Below, in pieces: positions 34,501 to 46,200 of a DNA stretch of 64,000 bases (its first letter is position 1; every line of letters starts with the position of its first letter). The position numbers were made by a program, and so were the translations under genes. The notes below the pieces were generated by a model. That model was not told the origin of the DNA, made no database searches, and saw only the letters and a list, made by a program, of their open reading frames with translations. The DNA comes from Limnanthes douglasii subsp. nivea (Eukaryota > Streptophyta > Magnoliopsida > Brassicales > Limnanthaceae), in assembly GCA_036936605.1 (NCBI GenBank), contig JAUPFV010000002.1:220937046-221001045 (forward strand), in the 5' to 3' direction.

Positions 34501-34643
34501 TCGGCAAACTGGCCCCAACTTGGGAAGGACCTTATATGGTTGTTGAAAGGCTTAAACCTGGAACATATTGGCTAGAAGACAAGGATGGAAGAATTTTGAC
34601 CCGCCCTTGGAATATCGAACATCTCCGGACGTACTTGGAGTAG
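31531..34643 (+). pseudogene. pol of Tat element 2: RT, two RNase H, integrase
   Basis: RT spans about 31800-32420 (KKKNGKWRMCIDFTDFNRACPK, SFMDAFSGYNQI, active site YIDDMM), then gypsy RNase H (about 32690-33060) and a second, archaeal-type RNase H (about 33100-33480, MDGGSSTMGCGAG and SDSQLLIHH). Integrase core follows (DLVGP, TDNGP, NGQVEVAN), then a C-terminal segment ending at TAG 34641-34643. Breaks are a frameshift just after 31530, a TAG for CAG at 32205-32207, a TAG for Trp at 33582-33584 and a TAG near 34491. A deletion of roughly 185 bp at about 33637 removes the His half of the integrase zinc finger. The two RNase H domains place it in the Tat lineage. Confidence 0.93.
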
Positions 34644-35146
34644 CATCTGTGTAAATATTTACTTGTTTAAACATCCATGTAAATATTTGGGGGCATACTC
34701 TTTCCTACCTTGGTGGCGCGGGGAGGTTTTAATGAGGTGTCCGGGCTTTTTAATGAAATTTGATGCCTTCTTAAAAAAAATTCTGAAGTGTTCTTACTCT
34801 GTTTTTTGTCACACCATCCGGATTGAAGTAAAAGAATGATGACCACTTAAATATTTGTCATCGGAGAACTTAAACACTCTCACTTTAGACTATTTATGAA
34901 ATAACTAAGGGCTATTTAAACACTAACCACCAAAATTGAAACAAACTATGAAAGGATGTGAAAATTATGCAAAACAAGGATATTCATTGAAATAACTTAA
35001 GTGCCTGGCCTTCCAAGGACTTCCAAATTGTCAAACAAAGTAAAGGATCTATCCGGTCAGATACCGGACACATTAACAAAAAGAGTACCTTGGTCTTCCA
35101 AGGACTTTAGTTTAGATAACATGAAAAATAAAAAATAATTCATAAT
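34644..35146. other. Spacer between convergent pol and antisense gene, element 2
   Basis: About 500 bp, closely similar to 2423-2935. The hairpin CCTTGG-tctt-CCAAGG lies at 35088-35103 and a decayed version at about 35003-35017. No gene was seen. Confidence 0.75.
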
Positions 35147-38106
35147 TCAAGAATGATCCTTTGAAGATGGCTCAGCCTCATCCATCTTCTTCTTCCCCTT
35201 GGGATCGTCTTTCTCTTCAGGAGGACCATCCCCGGCATTTTCTTCTGCCTCGTCAGAAGAGGAAGCACTGGAGTAGTCATGCAAGTCTCCGTCAGCCATG
35301 GTGTGGAAGGAAAGGTCTTCATACTCTACGTGAAGCCACAAATCACCTAAGTTCCTCTTCGGGAACTTCTCATGGAAGAGCAGGACCATGTCTGATTTCA
35401 CCTTGGCATACATTTGCTCTTGAGTGTCGATCACGTTGTTGGCATAAGCGTCGATCTTGGCTTGGATTTTGGCCTCCTGCTCCCTTAGCAAATCAGCTTT
35501 CTCCTCTACAGCCTTGGACACTGTGTTCTCAAGCGCAATCTTGTCACTGGACAAATTGTTGATAATTTGGTCCTTGGCCTTGGTCTCCTCTTTTGAAGAG
35601 TTGAGATCTTTTTCTGCTCCGGACAACTTCTCCCGGAGATCCTTGATGGTGTCTTCCAGAGTAGCAACTTTGGTGGTCCACCCCTCCTGGTTCTTTTTCA
35701 TCTCCTCATTCTCCCCCTTTAAAATGTCAGCATGTTGAGTGGCAGTAAGAAGGTCATCGAACAAACTCTCCTTATCGGACTTGAGGTCTTTGCTAATGTC
35801 TGTCTGACTTCGAACTTGCTTCTCCAACGCAGGCACCGGCTGAACACTACTTAATAAAGAGTGAGCTATAATGTCCCTTTCACTTGAAACAGTAAAAGTT
35901 TTACTATTAAAAGTAACGGTGTTTGAAGTACTCAGAGGGAGGTAAGGCCCAGCAAAATCGTCTCTGGGGAGGTTGATAAAGTACTCACCAAGCCCACCAA
36001 GACCAGTGATGTCCACCCCATCAATGCTGAGACCTCCCCCTTCGACCTCATCAGTTTGAAAGTCACCAGGTATCTTCTCTGCTTGTGTTGGGTCAGTGGG
36101 ATCAACATGGGGGAGAGGCTCCGGAGGCCGGAGAGAAAGTTCATCACCCTTAGAGGTCTTCTTCTTCTTGGCCTCCCTGTCCTTGCTTTCAGCTCCCCGT
36201 TTATGGTCTCTTTTGGAAGCCCTTGGGGTGTTGGGGAGTGAACTTCTTGCCTAACACTCTCCTGCTCTACCGCTTCCAAGAGAGCAGCATCAATCTGGCT
36301 TGGGGCTGGCCCCTCCAGATTTGTTAAAGCAGCTTCCTCCACCTCAGTTGGGTCCACTCCACCTACCACTTTCTTGCCCTTCTTCTTTTTCCTTTCATCT
36401 TACTCGGGGCCTTGGCCCGGCCTGGCAAGTAGAGTGTCCCATCCGGTTCGTGTGTCCTCTTGAGCACTACATCCGGAGGGGGTTGAGTGGTGAGCTCTTC
36501 CCAGGTTAAGTCCCTCCAGCCAGTAGTGTTCCAGGGTGAGACCTTGCTAAGTTGCCCCCCGTGAAGGCATCGTGGAACCGGTTTTCCCACCTTTCAACAG
36601 CCCAAGCATTGATCTTGGTGCAAGTGGTCGGCCCGGACTTTAGATAGTCATTGAAGTCCTTGGACAGTTCTGCTAAGAAGAAGACAAAGTTAGTCAGTTT
36701 AAACAAATTTGATAAAAGAAGAGATAAAAATATAAAGTATGAGCCTTACAATCACTCCTCCATCTGCTGGTGAGGAGACTTGGGTTGACTCCGGCCTTGA
36801 TTTTCTTCCCGTTTTCCCAAGCCCCACTTACGAACAGGAATTGAGTCCTCCAGTTCCTCTCCGACTCTAGCAGGTCATCCACAGCTTTGAAGTTATCCCC
36901 CATATTGAAGTGGTAGAAAGGGATGTGGTGGTTTCTACAGAGGCTGGCCACAGCAGCAAATTCCTCCATTAGTAGAGGGATCCCGGAGAGCCTAGAGGCC
37001 ATAATGCAGGCCATAAGGGTGTACCAAGTATTGAGACTCAGCTGGCTTGGACATAGCTTTATCAGATGAAAGTATCTGACGATCTCTGGGTCCAAGGGGA
37101 ATCTGAGCCCCCAGCTAAACAGCTTCGTGAAGATGACTATCTCGCTCAACTTGTAGTCCATGGGAGTTTCGGGGTTTATAGGGATTCTTATCTTCACGTT
37201 CTCCGGAATTCCCCACTTCGTACGCATCCGGCCTAGCTCAGCTGTGTGGATGAATGCGTAGTTGATCTTTTGCAGGGCAAGGAGGTACTTAACATTGACC
37301 TTATAGAAACAAGGCCCCACCCTTCCTTCAAGACACTCCGGCAGATCCGGATGCCTTAAGCACAACTTTTCTTTGCCCTTGTCTTTTTGAGCAGCAACAG
37401 CACCACTAGTTTGTCTGGAAGGTTCAGACTCGAACGGAGCCTCTTCAATAAAGTCCTCCATTATTTCCTCCATAATTGAGGAAGGGTTTTCAGTTGTAGT
37501 GGTGAGAGGGAGGTTTAAATTTGGCTCAGCTTGACTTCCGGAATGCTGCGCTTCATTATCCTATTGATTCCTGGCCTCCGGTTGGGGCTCTGGTATGGAC
37601 ATTTCTCTTCGAGGACTTGAGCCAGTGCCCTTCGGACCGGACAGCCTATCCTTGGGAGCTCTAATGGGTGCTTCTGACCCACCACTACTATCCTTGGCAC
37701 CCGATTTCGAAGGGGTGCCCTTAGAAGCCTGCCCTTTGACCAGCCGGCCTTTTCTTCGATCAACTAACTTATGAGGAGAGGTTTCGACATCTGACCCCAT
37801 GGCTAAGAAGGGGGAGGGTTTAAAGCTTGTAACTTTTAAACCTGGTTCGACGACGGGTTCCGATTCTTGAACCGAAGAACTTGAGATAATAGGTGAAAGA
37901 TTGGTTTGAAATAACCTCTTCGGTTTGATACCCTTTGTGGAAGAAGAACCCTGGTCTTACTCTGTCGCTGAAGTTGCTGGTTTGTCGACAGGGGAAGTGG
38001 GTAAGCCTGCTACAATGCGCCTTTCCCTTTCAATATTTTGCGCTTTTTCTAACTCAGAGAGGTTGAGCCACCCACCTTTGATTAGAGCGTTCCTAGCCGT
38101 GAACAT
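35147..38106 (-). pseudogene. Antisense gene of Tat element 2 (copy 2), two exons
   Basis: It starts at ATG 38106 (MFTARNALIKGGWLNLSELE). Exon 1 stays in one frame to the donor at 36750, with two stops (TAA 37957-37959, TAG 37561-37563) in the Ser/Pro/Lys-rich linker. The core (about 37370-36790) reads VGPCFYKVNVKYLL, RTKWGIPENVK, SWGLRFPLDPEIVRYFHL, LCPSQLSLNTW, MASRLSGIPLLMEEF and GAWENGK. A 77-bp intron, 36673-36749 (GTAAGG...TTAG), is in phase 1. Exon 2 has FNDYLKSGPTTC, GGNLARS and DLTWEEL, then a linker with at least three frameshifts (36540-36240). A 290-codon coiled-coil region with an acidic, then Lys-rich, tail ends at 35147. The WGLRFPLDP block resembles Transposase_28 (PF04195). 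The biochemical role is unknown. Confidence 0.88.
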
Positions 38107-38201
38107 AAACGACCTGAGTAGAAATTTGTTTTGGAGAGAAAAAGCTTTGAGAATTTGCAGAGTAAAAATGAAAGTGATGGTGAAACAGTAGAAAGTATTT
38201 C

Positions 38202-38381
38202 AATTTATAGTGAATCTAAAAAAGGAGTCTTGATTCCTAGGAGAATTCGAAAAGATTAGTAATGATTAAAAGACGGCGCTGACGTCACCCTCATTAATGA
38301 AGAGGTTGCTTTTCGAAGAAGGTGGGTGCAAAATTCAAGGTGAAAAAACGGTTGAAACAACCAACCAAAAAGTGACACGTG
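38202..38381 (-). promoter_or_regulatory. Putative promoter of antisense gene, copy 2
   Basis: On the minus strand the order is G-box CACGTG (38376-38381, in GGGACACGTGTC), TGACGTCA (38280-38287) followed by GCGCC, a TATA box (TATAAATT, 38202-38209), then ATG at 38106. TGACGTCA and G-boxes are known bZIP binding sites. Copies 4 and 5 have the same G-box to TATA order. Activity is inferred. Confidence 0.62.
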
Positions 38382-38534
38382 TCCCATGAACTCTGGCAAA
38401 AAACCGTTTGGATTCACAAAGCTTCTTCAGTCCGGTTAAGCCATAGCACAAGTCAAAAGACCTGTCTGGTTAAAACTGCCCCTGACATCGGACTGTTTTT
38501 CAGGTTTTTGGCAAAGGTATTTGAGCAAACACCT

Positions 38535-38548
38535 AAAAAAGGGGTTCC
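38535..38548 (+). other. Polypurine tract of element 2
   Basis: AAAAAAGGGG lies four bases upstream of the 3' LTR start. Element 4 has the same motif (AAAAAAAGGG) at the same place. In the family it primes plus-strand synthesis. Confidence 0.8.
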
Positions 38549-38955
38549 TGATGAGTCCGAATGTTGCTACCTCTCCGGACGGGGACAGTTCGAACTAAGA
38601 TCACTGGATCGGACAGAACAGTTCAAACACTAAGCTCATTGAACTGTCCGAATTATGACTAAAGTATTTAAAAACATAAACACTTCTTGACTAAGCTGCT
38701 TGCTCTTCTACTAAGAGCTCATGGGTCTTTGAACATGACCCGGGTCCATTAAACATGACCCGAAAACCCATAAAAGCCCAAATATAAGGGTATAAATACC
38801 CAACCACCTGCATTTAATATGGGTAATGAAAATTAAATACAACTAGGCTGCTTAATTATCCCTTTACTCTCTACTCAAACATTAAACACCTACATACCCC
38901 CAAAAACTCTAAAACAAATTACAAATTTACCCTCAGACGAAAATTAACCACACCA
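38549..38955 (+). repeat. 3' LTR of Tat element 2
   Basis: Pairs with 28710-29115 with few differences. The TATA box is at 38791-38798. It ends CACCA at 38955, followed by the target duplication CTACT. Confidence 0.95.
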
Positions 38956-38960
38956 CTACT

Positions 38961-40360
38961 AACAGGAATATAACAATTCAAGTACATTGTGATAATCAAG
39001 AAACTACAGGAACAAACCTGTTTTCTAAACTATTAACTCGAGATTTGGTAAACTCTAAATCTAAAGAAATATGACTATAAATATTAGAATATTATTTTAT
39101 AAATGATGGCAACATAATTTGATTACAAACATTCTAAACATCTAATTTTGATGAATAACAGTAAATTGTTTATGAAAGAAATAACATATATATATAATAG
39201 AGTTTTATTGTGATGTGTGTATCATATGTTGGTCGATATCGTTGAGAAATAAGTTCAAATGAGCTTTTAATGCAATTCGATCTACGTGTTATAAGTGTTT
39301 TAAAAAAAATTATAAGAATTTTACCTATAAGAATCTAAAGGTAGTGTCACCTATTGTGAGAGAATATTTCCTCTCAAGTTATGGTTCTTGAGATAGAATG
39401 AGCATACAGTAAAGATAATACAAAGAAAAATGTGGATAAATAAATTAATAAAATAATTGCATATATGACAACTTTGGTAAGGTAATATGAGAGGTTGGTT
39501 AGAAGTTACGTCTACTAATGTTTCCATAACAAGTTTTATTTTTTTACACAAGTAAAATTCAAATAGAAATATATTTTACTTTATGTGCAAAAGTTTTCTT
39601 GGTGATAAGATAAAAGATGTATTTTAATCAAGTTGAAGACTGTTAAATTTTTTGAAAATGATTAGAGTTGATCCAAATACGATTTTGGATCATTGGATAC
39701 GATCTGGAATTAAAAAAAGTAAACTAGGGAGAATGTTAGATGAACCTCCTAAGCAATGTGAGTTGAGGAAGGTAGTTCAGCATGGCAACAAGTAAAGCTT
39801 ACCGTGAGGATTGTTATCACTATGATCTTGGATTTTTTTTTTTGCCTTAAATGATAAAATATCGATCTTGTCGGTTTTGAGCGGTAATCGATCAAGCATA
39901 AAAATCGGTTATTGGACCATCCAATAACATTATCGAGCAGTCTCAGTCGGGCCTTACCGAACCAATCTCTGAAGGGTTACTAGGCCTGACGCTTCTTTCA
40001 TAAGAGAGCCGGAAATAACGAATAGCATAGAAATATCTCGCACACAAGGAGATGTTGTTGCTAGATGTCAGTTTTAGTTCTTTATAAAATAGGAAAAAAC
40101 ATAAATTAGTTTCTTTTGGTCTTACCGGTCTGGACTGGTAATCATATCAGACTCAAAAATTGGCTTGTGGGACGTCTGATAACACTATTAGGTCAGTCTC
40201 GGGCGGGTTACCAAGTGTGGTAGCCTAACAACATCCCTACTTATTAAGGAAATTATGGGTAACCAAGAGTTGATATATGAGATTACAGGTCATTATCATG
40301 GTAAGAAAATGTTTACTATGATAAAATAGAGTTTTCGGAGACAACCAAAAGGCTTGATTT
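38961..40360 (+). mobile_element. Ty1/copia family X remnant, copy 1, right part
   Basis: Continues the copia RNase H interrupted at 28709 (QVHCDNQET-like reading near 38980). Non-coding 3' sequence follows, then a probable LTR from about 39740 (TGTTAGATGAACCTCC after a TAGGGAGAA purine tract). The equivalent regions of copy 2 are 51830-53220. The LTR is cut near 40355 by a foldback element. ORF 39351-39551 lies antisense in the RNase H-to-LTR interval and is shared with 52223-52465, so it is a repeat feature and not a host gene. Confidence 0.7.
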
Positions 40361-40370
40361 GACAAAATTT

Positions 40371-40435
40371 ATAAGTGAATAGCCCGTCGACTATCTCATT
40401 TTTAAAGTTTAGTCTCTTAATTTCAAAATCATCTG
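40371..40435. repeat. Foldback element copy 2, left arm (split by element 3)
   Basis: It matches the left arm of the copy at 50978-51344 (AATAGCCCGTCGACTAT..., TTTAGTCTCTTAATTTCAAAATC). It breaks at the element 3 insertion point; a remainder is at 50907-50977. Confidence 0.65.
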
Positions 40436-40723
40436 TGATAAGGAAATATATTCATTAGGGGCTTAAATATAATTAATAAGGACTTGAATGATAAGTTCTA
40501 TTAATATAGAATAAGATTAAAGTTTTATAAGAAGAATAGGGACTAAACTGTAAATAAATCTCTTATGTAACCGAATTTGTAACTAACTCACTAGGCCTAT
40601 TTAAAGAGGTCGAAGAGGTTGATTACACTTATGAAATAATTAGAGGAGAAAGATTATATTCACCATCTGAAAATCTCTGAGTCAATATTCTTAATCTTCT
40701 CAATTCAATTTCTATTCTCACCA
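40436..40723 (+). repeat. 5' LTR of Tat element 3
   Basis: It runs TGATAAGGAAATATATTC to TCTATTCTCACCA. CCTATTTAAAG near 40598 is the only TATA-like candidate I see. It is short for this lineage and matches its partner at 50619-50906. Confidence 0.95.
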
Positions 40724-40746
40724 AATTGGCGCTAGAAGGAGGGGGC
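40724..40746 (+). other. Primer-binding-site region of element 3
   Basis: AA then TTGGCGCTAGAAGGAGGG directly after the LTR. A primer site beginning TTGGCG is typical for these elements. The tRNA was not assigned. Confidence 0.65.
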
Positions 40747-40833
40747 GAAGATACCTTGATCGATAGATCAAAAATCGAGTCTCGAATTTGTTCGTTTTCT
40801 GAAGTATTTCGTTTATATTTTTGTTGATCGGAG

Positions 40834-43242
40834 ATGAATTCAGAGGAAGGAGATAATCCACCTGTTCGAAAAGCTTTGGAGACGTTGAGATCTGATCTGC
40901 AAGAGAAAGAAGCAGGTAAGTCAATTCCGATTCAATCAAACCAATTTGATTTTGAAGGTAAAATGAATGAGTTGATAAGAAAAGTGGCGGAACTTGATGA
41001 ATTTGCTAAAAAGAAACAAGATAATAATGGCGCTAGACTTAGATCTAAAATAGCAAGAGGTGATCGGGATGATCAGTCGGATCCATCAAATGACGACGGC
41101 GACGTTCAATATGTTCAGCGTAAAATACATTTTGAGCGTAAGAAGGAGCATAGTGGAATGAGAAAAAAAGAAAAGTTGCAGAAGCGACGGTATGTAGATT
41201 CTAGTGAATAAGAGGATTTTGAAAATTCGGAGTCAGATGAAACACCAAGATATAAGCATTTTCGAAGTCATTCAAAAGGAGGAGGATATGAATTTCGGCC
41301 AGCTAAAATGTATAAGGAAGGAAGTCAAAAGAAGGAAAGACGAGTGTATTCTCCTCGGAAATTTGAAGATGAACCAAGTTTGTATGCTACTGTGGGAATG
41401 AGGAACGAAGACCAGTTTGTTCAAGGAGTAGATTGGAGGGATTCACCGTTGATTAGTGAGATTAGATCTGTGCCACTTCCGAGGCGGTTCGACATTTCTA
41501 AAATTGACAAGTTTGATGGAACTCAAGATCCATATGATCATATAGAGCAATTCAAAAACTATATGACTAATTTCGAAGACGATGATAAATTGGTTTGTAG
41601 AGCATTCTCTCAGACATTCAAAGGAACTGCACTAAAATGGTATAACAAGATTCCTAAGGAGTCCATTGCAAATTTTAGAGGCTTTTACACAGCTTTTCGA
41701 AGACAGTTTGTGGGAAGCAAAGAAATGAGAGCTAATGGAGATACGATAATACAATGTAAGCAAGCTGTGGGAGAAACGTTGAAGGATTATACTAAAAGAT
41801 TTGTGTCAACAAAAGCAGGATTAGATGATTGTGAGGAAGTGGTAGTTATGGAAGCGTTCAGACAAGGATTGTTGCCAGGAGATTTAGCTGATGAAACGAC
41901 AAGGCGTAGGGCATTAACGTTTGGAGCTCTCATGGCTCAGGTTGAAGATCAGATCAAAGTCGAAGAGTCTACTCGAGTTCGAGGAGGAAATAGTAGTGTT
42001 CAGAAAGGAAATAATCAAGTGAGCTCTTCGAATAATAACTCGTCGCGGGCGAGGGGTAGTCAAAATGTTTCCAATCGAGGAGGTTCGAACTCATACCAAG
42101 GAGGATCTAATCAGCACAATTTTAATAATCAACACCAATTCAGACCAAGATCGAATGTGTGGGTGAGGCCAGAATATTATGCGGATTTGACTGAAAGTGT
42201 GGCATCGATATATGAGAAAACCAAGGGAACAGTAAATTTTAGAAAGCCGGCAACAATTAATAGGCCAAGAGAGGAACGCAATAACAAGTTCTGTAGGTAT
42301 CATGATGATATTGGGCATGATACAAATGATTGTATTGCTTTGAAGAAGGAAATGCAGGTTTTAATAGAGAATGGAAAATTGTTGGAGTATGTCAAAAGGA
42401 ACGCTAAAGCCATAACTCAAAAGGTAGGCAATCCTAATTTTAAGCAGGAAAGTGAACTGATGATTTTAGATGCTGCAGATGATGAATTTGATGTGGCTTC
42501 GGAATATGTCGACCCAGACCCTAGTCGATTGTTTTTTATGTCAGTTGATGAGCCAATGTGTAAGGGACGTGTTCGAGATTTGTGTGCGTTCTTTGAGTCA
42601 TTGGCGATATTTGGGGGAGATTCAATGACTAATAACACTAATAATTCGAGGAAAAGACATATAGTGAATTTAACGCATCAAATTGAAGGAGGAGCATCAG
42701 CACACCTATACAATAAGAAGGATGTCCCATTTATAATTTTCGATGAGGATGATTTGAGAGGAATTACTGGGCCACATGAAGATGCAGTGGTCATTGGAGC
42801 AGAAGTGTGTGGGGTGGAAATTCGACGAGTATTGATTGATACTGGAAGTTCTGCTAATGTGTTGTTTAAATCAACGTATGATAGATTAAATGCTCCGCCT
42901 CAGATAGAAAGGTCAGAAAGAACTATAATTGGGTTTACTGGTGCGACAGCGAACGTAGTAGGGGAGTTTGAAGGTGAAATTTCTCTGGGAAAAGGGCCTT
43001 TCAAAAAGAAAGTACAAGTACTTTTTATGGTGGTAGATTGTCCGTCAAGTTACAATGCTATCTTTGGAAGGTCATGGCTGGCAAAAATGTATGCTATAGT
43101 TTCTACAGTTCACCAATGTTTGAAATATGTAGTCGGGGATCGAATTGGTGTAGTTCGAAGTGATCAAAAAGTGGCTAGAGAGTGTTACGCTGCTGCATTT
43201 AGACTACGTGATAAAAGTACCGATGATCCAATGGAGAAATAG
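40834..43242 (+). pseudogene. gag-protease of Tat element 3 (one stop)
   Basis: It starts MNSEEGDNPPVRKALETL. One TAA (41209-41211) interrupts an otherwise continuous frame of about 800 codons. The charged N-terminal part is followed by the gag domain (about 41480-41960; LPRRFDISKIDKFDGTQD, LVCRAFSQTFKGTALKWYN) and a Ser/Asn/Gly-rich linker. A complete C-x2-H-x4-H-x4-C knuckle (CRYHDDIGHDTNDC, about 42290) and the aspartic protease (LIDTGSSANVLF, about 42834) follow. It ends at TAG 43240-43242, but the same frame stays open beyond it into the region leading to RT. The normal role is capsid assembly and polyprotein processing. Confidence 0.93.
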
Positions 43243-46200
43243 CAGTTTGGGGGGTTGCCTTCTAGTAGTACAGATGAGGGAATTGATGATCCGAGGTCAA
43301 CCCCGAGTTCTGTGGTGGTAAGTGAAGAAATAGAAGAATACGTTTTCAATAATGACAGAGTACTTCGAATTGAGACTTTATTGTCTTTATCAGTGCGAGA
43401 AAGGTTGTTGAATTTTTTGTCTAAAAACTTGGATGTGTTTGCTTGGACGTCTGAGGATGTGGTTGGGGTCCCAATTGACATTATATGTCATAGTTTGGCT
43501 GTGGATTTGAAGATCAAGCCGATAATACAAAAAAGGAGAGCTTTTTCGTTGGAAAAATCTGAGGCCATAGTTGCTGAAGTAGATAGATTGTATAAAATGG
43601 GGCATATTCGGGAGTCCAAATATCAAGTGGACAGCTAATCCTGTAGTAGTGAAAAAGAAGAATGGGAAATGGAGAATGTGTGTAGACTTCACAGATTTGA
43701 ACAGAGCCTGCCCAAAGGATCCTTTTCTAGTACCTCGAATTGATCAGTTAGTGGATTCTACTTCTGGAAATAAAATTTTAACATTTATGGATGCATTTTC
43801 AGGATATAACCAAATTCGAATGAATCCAGAGGATGAAGAAAGCACAACTTTTATCACTGATCGAGGTTTACATTGTTATAGAGTGATGCCGTTTGGATTG
43901 AAAAATGCTGGGTCTACATATCAAAGGTTGATGAACAAGGCATTTGCTTCACAAATAGGGAGGAATATCGAAGTATACATCGATGATATGCTGGTTAAGA
44001 GTAAAAGTGATGATGATCATATTGACAATTTAGAAGAGACGTTTTTGAATCTTAGAGCAATACAGTTGAAATTGAACCCAGAAAAATGTATGTTTGGAGT
44101 CCGATCTGGTAAATTTCTGGGGTATGTGATAAGTGAAAGAGGAATTGAAGTGGATCCAGAACAGTTGAAGGCTTTGATATCAATGTCTTCACCTCAGAAT
44201 ATCAAAGAAGTGCAGATGTTAACAGGCAGGTTAGCAGCTTTGAACAGATTCATTTCTCGTTTTTCAGATAAATGTTTGCCTTTCTTCCAGGTGTTGCGTC
44301 GACCGAATAATTTTGAGTGGACTTTGGATTGTGAAGAAGCTTTTATTAAGATAAAAAATCTTTTGTCCTCTCCTGAAATATTATCAAAGCCTCGAGAAGG
44401 TGAGCAACTGTTTTTGTATGTTGCGTCGACCGAATAATTTTGAGTGGACTTTGGATTGTGAAGAAGCTTTTATTAAGATCAAAAATCTTTTGTCCTCTCC
44501 TGAAATATTATCAAAGCCTCGAGAAGGTGAGCAACTGTTTTTGTATGTAGCAGTATCGGACTATGCAGTGAGTGCAGTTCTGATTAGTGAATATTCGGGA
44601 GTTTCGAAGCCCGTTTATTATGTCAGTAAAAGTTTGGTTGATGCTGAAAAACGTTACTTAAAGCTCGAAAAATTGGCATTGTGCATAGTAGTGGCGGCGA
44701 GAAAAATGCGTCCCTACTTCCAAGCACATACAATTGTGGTTCGAACTTCTTATCCATTGAAAAATGTGTTGCAAAAGCCAGATATCTCAGGAAGAATGAC
44801 TAAGTGGTCTGTAGAGCTGGGAGATTTCAATGTGTTATTCTCTCCACGAACGGCTGTTAAAGCTCAGGCCTTAGCAGATTTCTTTGTTGAGTTTCATTCG
44901 AGTAGATCCGAAGAGAAAGAAAATGAAAAAATACACGCGAATCCGACGTGGACGGTACGAACTGATGGAGGGTCTAGTAATAAAGGGTCGAGTGCGGGGG
45001 TAGAATTGGTGGCCCCGACAGGGGAGTATATGTTTCAAGCTATAAGATTTGGATTTCATGCTTCGAATAATGAAGCTGAATATGAAGCAGTGTTAGCAGG
45101 ACTGCGGTTAGCAAAAATTTGTGGAGCAATATTCGTGCACTTAGAGACAGATTCGCAGTTAGTGGTTAACCATGTTAAAGGAGTATCAGAAGCTAAAAAA
45201 GATCGTTTGGTTTTGTATTTGCAAGAACTTCGAAGTGTGATGGCACAATTTGAAAATGTCGAGGTGGAGCATATTCGAAGAGGAAATAACACAATGGCTG
45301 ATTCTTTGGCAATAATGGCTTACTCTGAAGAATATCCATGGATCGTGACACAACCACTGCCTTCGATTATATCAAGCTCTGAGCAATGTGAATTTGTTGA
45401 GGAGGTGGTAAATGATTCGATGCGCATTCGGGGTGATTGGAGAACTGACTTGTTAAATTTTCTTACAAAGGGAATACTACCACTTGATAAGCACTTGCTC
45501 AGGAAGATAAGGAGTAAAGCTCTTGGCTATGTGGTGTTGGATGGGATATTGTATAAGAAGTCAGTGTCGAGGCCTTTATTACGATGTTTGAGTAAGCAAG
45601 AATCTCAAAACATTTTATCTGAATTACATGATGGAGATGGATCAGCTCATTGTGGTTTCAAAGCTTTAACACGTAGGGTATTGTTGGCAGGATATTATTG
45701 GCCTACTATATTGCAGGATGCCAAGTTATTAGTTCGAAGTTGTGATACTTGTCAAAGGTATGCACATCTGATACATAAACCAGCGACACCTCTAATGATA
45801 ATCTCTGAAGCGGTTCCTTTTGATAGATGAGGGATTGATTTGGTAGGACCATTGCCTGTGGCTTCAGGTGGAAGAGAGATGATTATTGTTGCAGTTGATT
45901 ATTTTTCGAAGTGGGCAGAAGCAGAGCCTTTAGCTGGAACAAAAGCTAAAGATGTGATCAAGTTTATTCTAAGTAACATCTGCTACCGTTTTGGAGTTCC
46001 TCGAAAAATAACAACAGACAACGGTCCCCAATTTAATAACAAGGAAATGGACTCTTTTTGCTCCTCGAAAGGAATACAGCAATGCTTTTCTACTCCTTTC
46101 CACCCACAAGCAAATGGGCAAGTGGAAGTTACAAATAGATCAATTTTGGAGGGTTTGAAGAAAAATTTGGCGGGAGCAGCAGGGAAATAGCCAAATTATC

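Larger units (their letters stand above)
28710..38955 (+). mobile_element. Tat-lineage Ty3/gypsy element 2, complete LTR to LTR
   Basis: The element is 10,246 bp. The 5' LTR is 28710-29115 and the 3' LTR 38549-38955, both TG...CA, and the 5-bp target duplication CTACT flanks it on each side (28705-28709, 38956-38960). The order is LTR, primer site, gag-protease, pol (RT, RNase H, second RNase H, integrase), spacer, antisense gene, polypurine tract, LTR. The LTRs differ by about ten substitutions and one indel by my count, roughly 2.5 percent, so insertion is fairly recent. Stops, shifts and a deletion in integrase make it defective in cis. It is inserted in copia family X; the related copia copy at 51800-51840 shows the empty site. 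Confidence 0.95.

Noticed and set aside
39351..39551. Minus-strand ORF, also present at 52223-52465
   Set aside because: It recurs only because both copia family X copies share the sequence; it is antisense to the element, lacks a domain and differs in length between copies.
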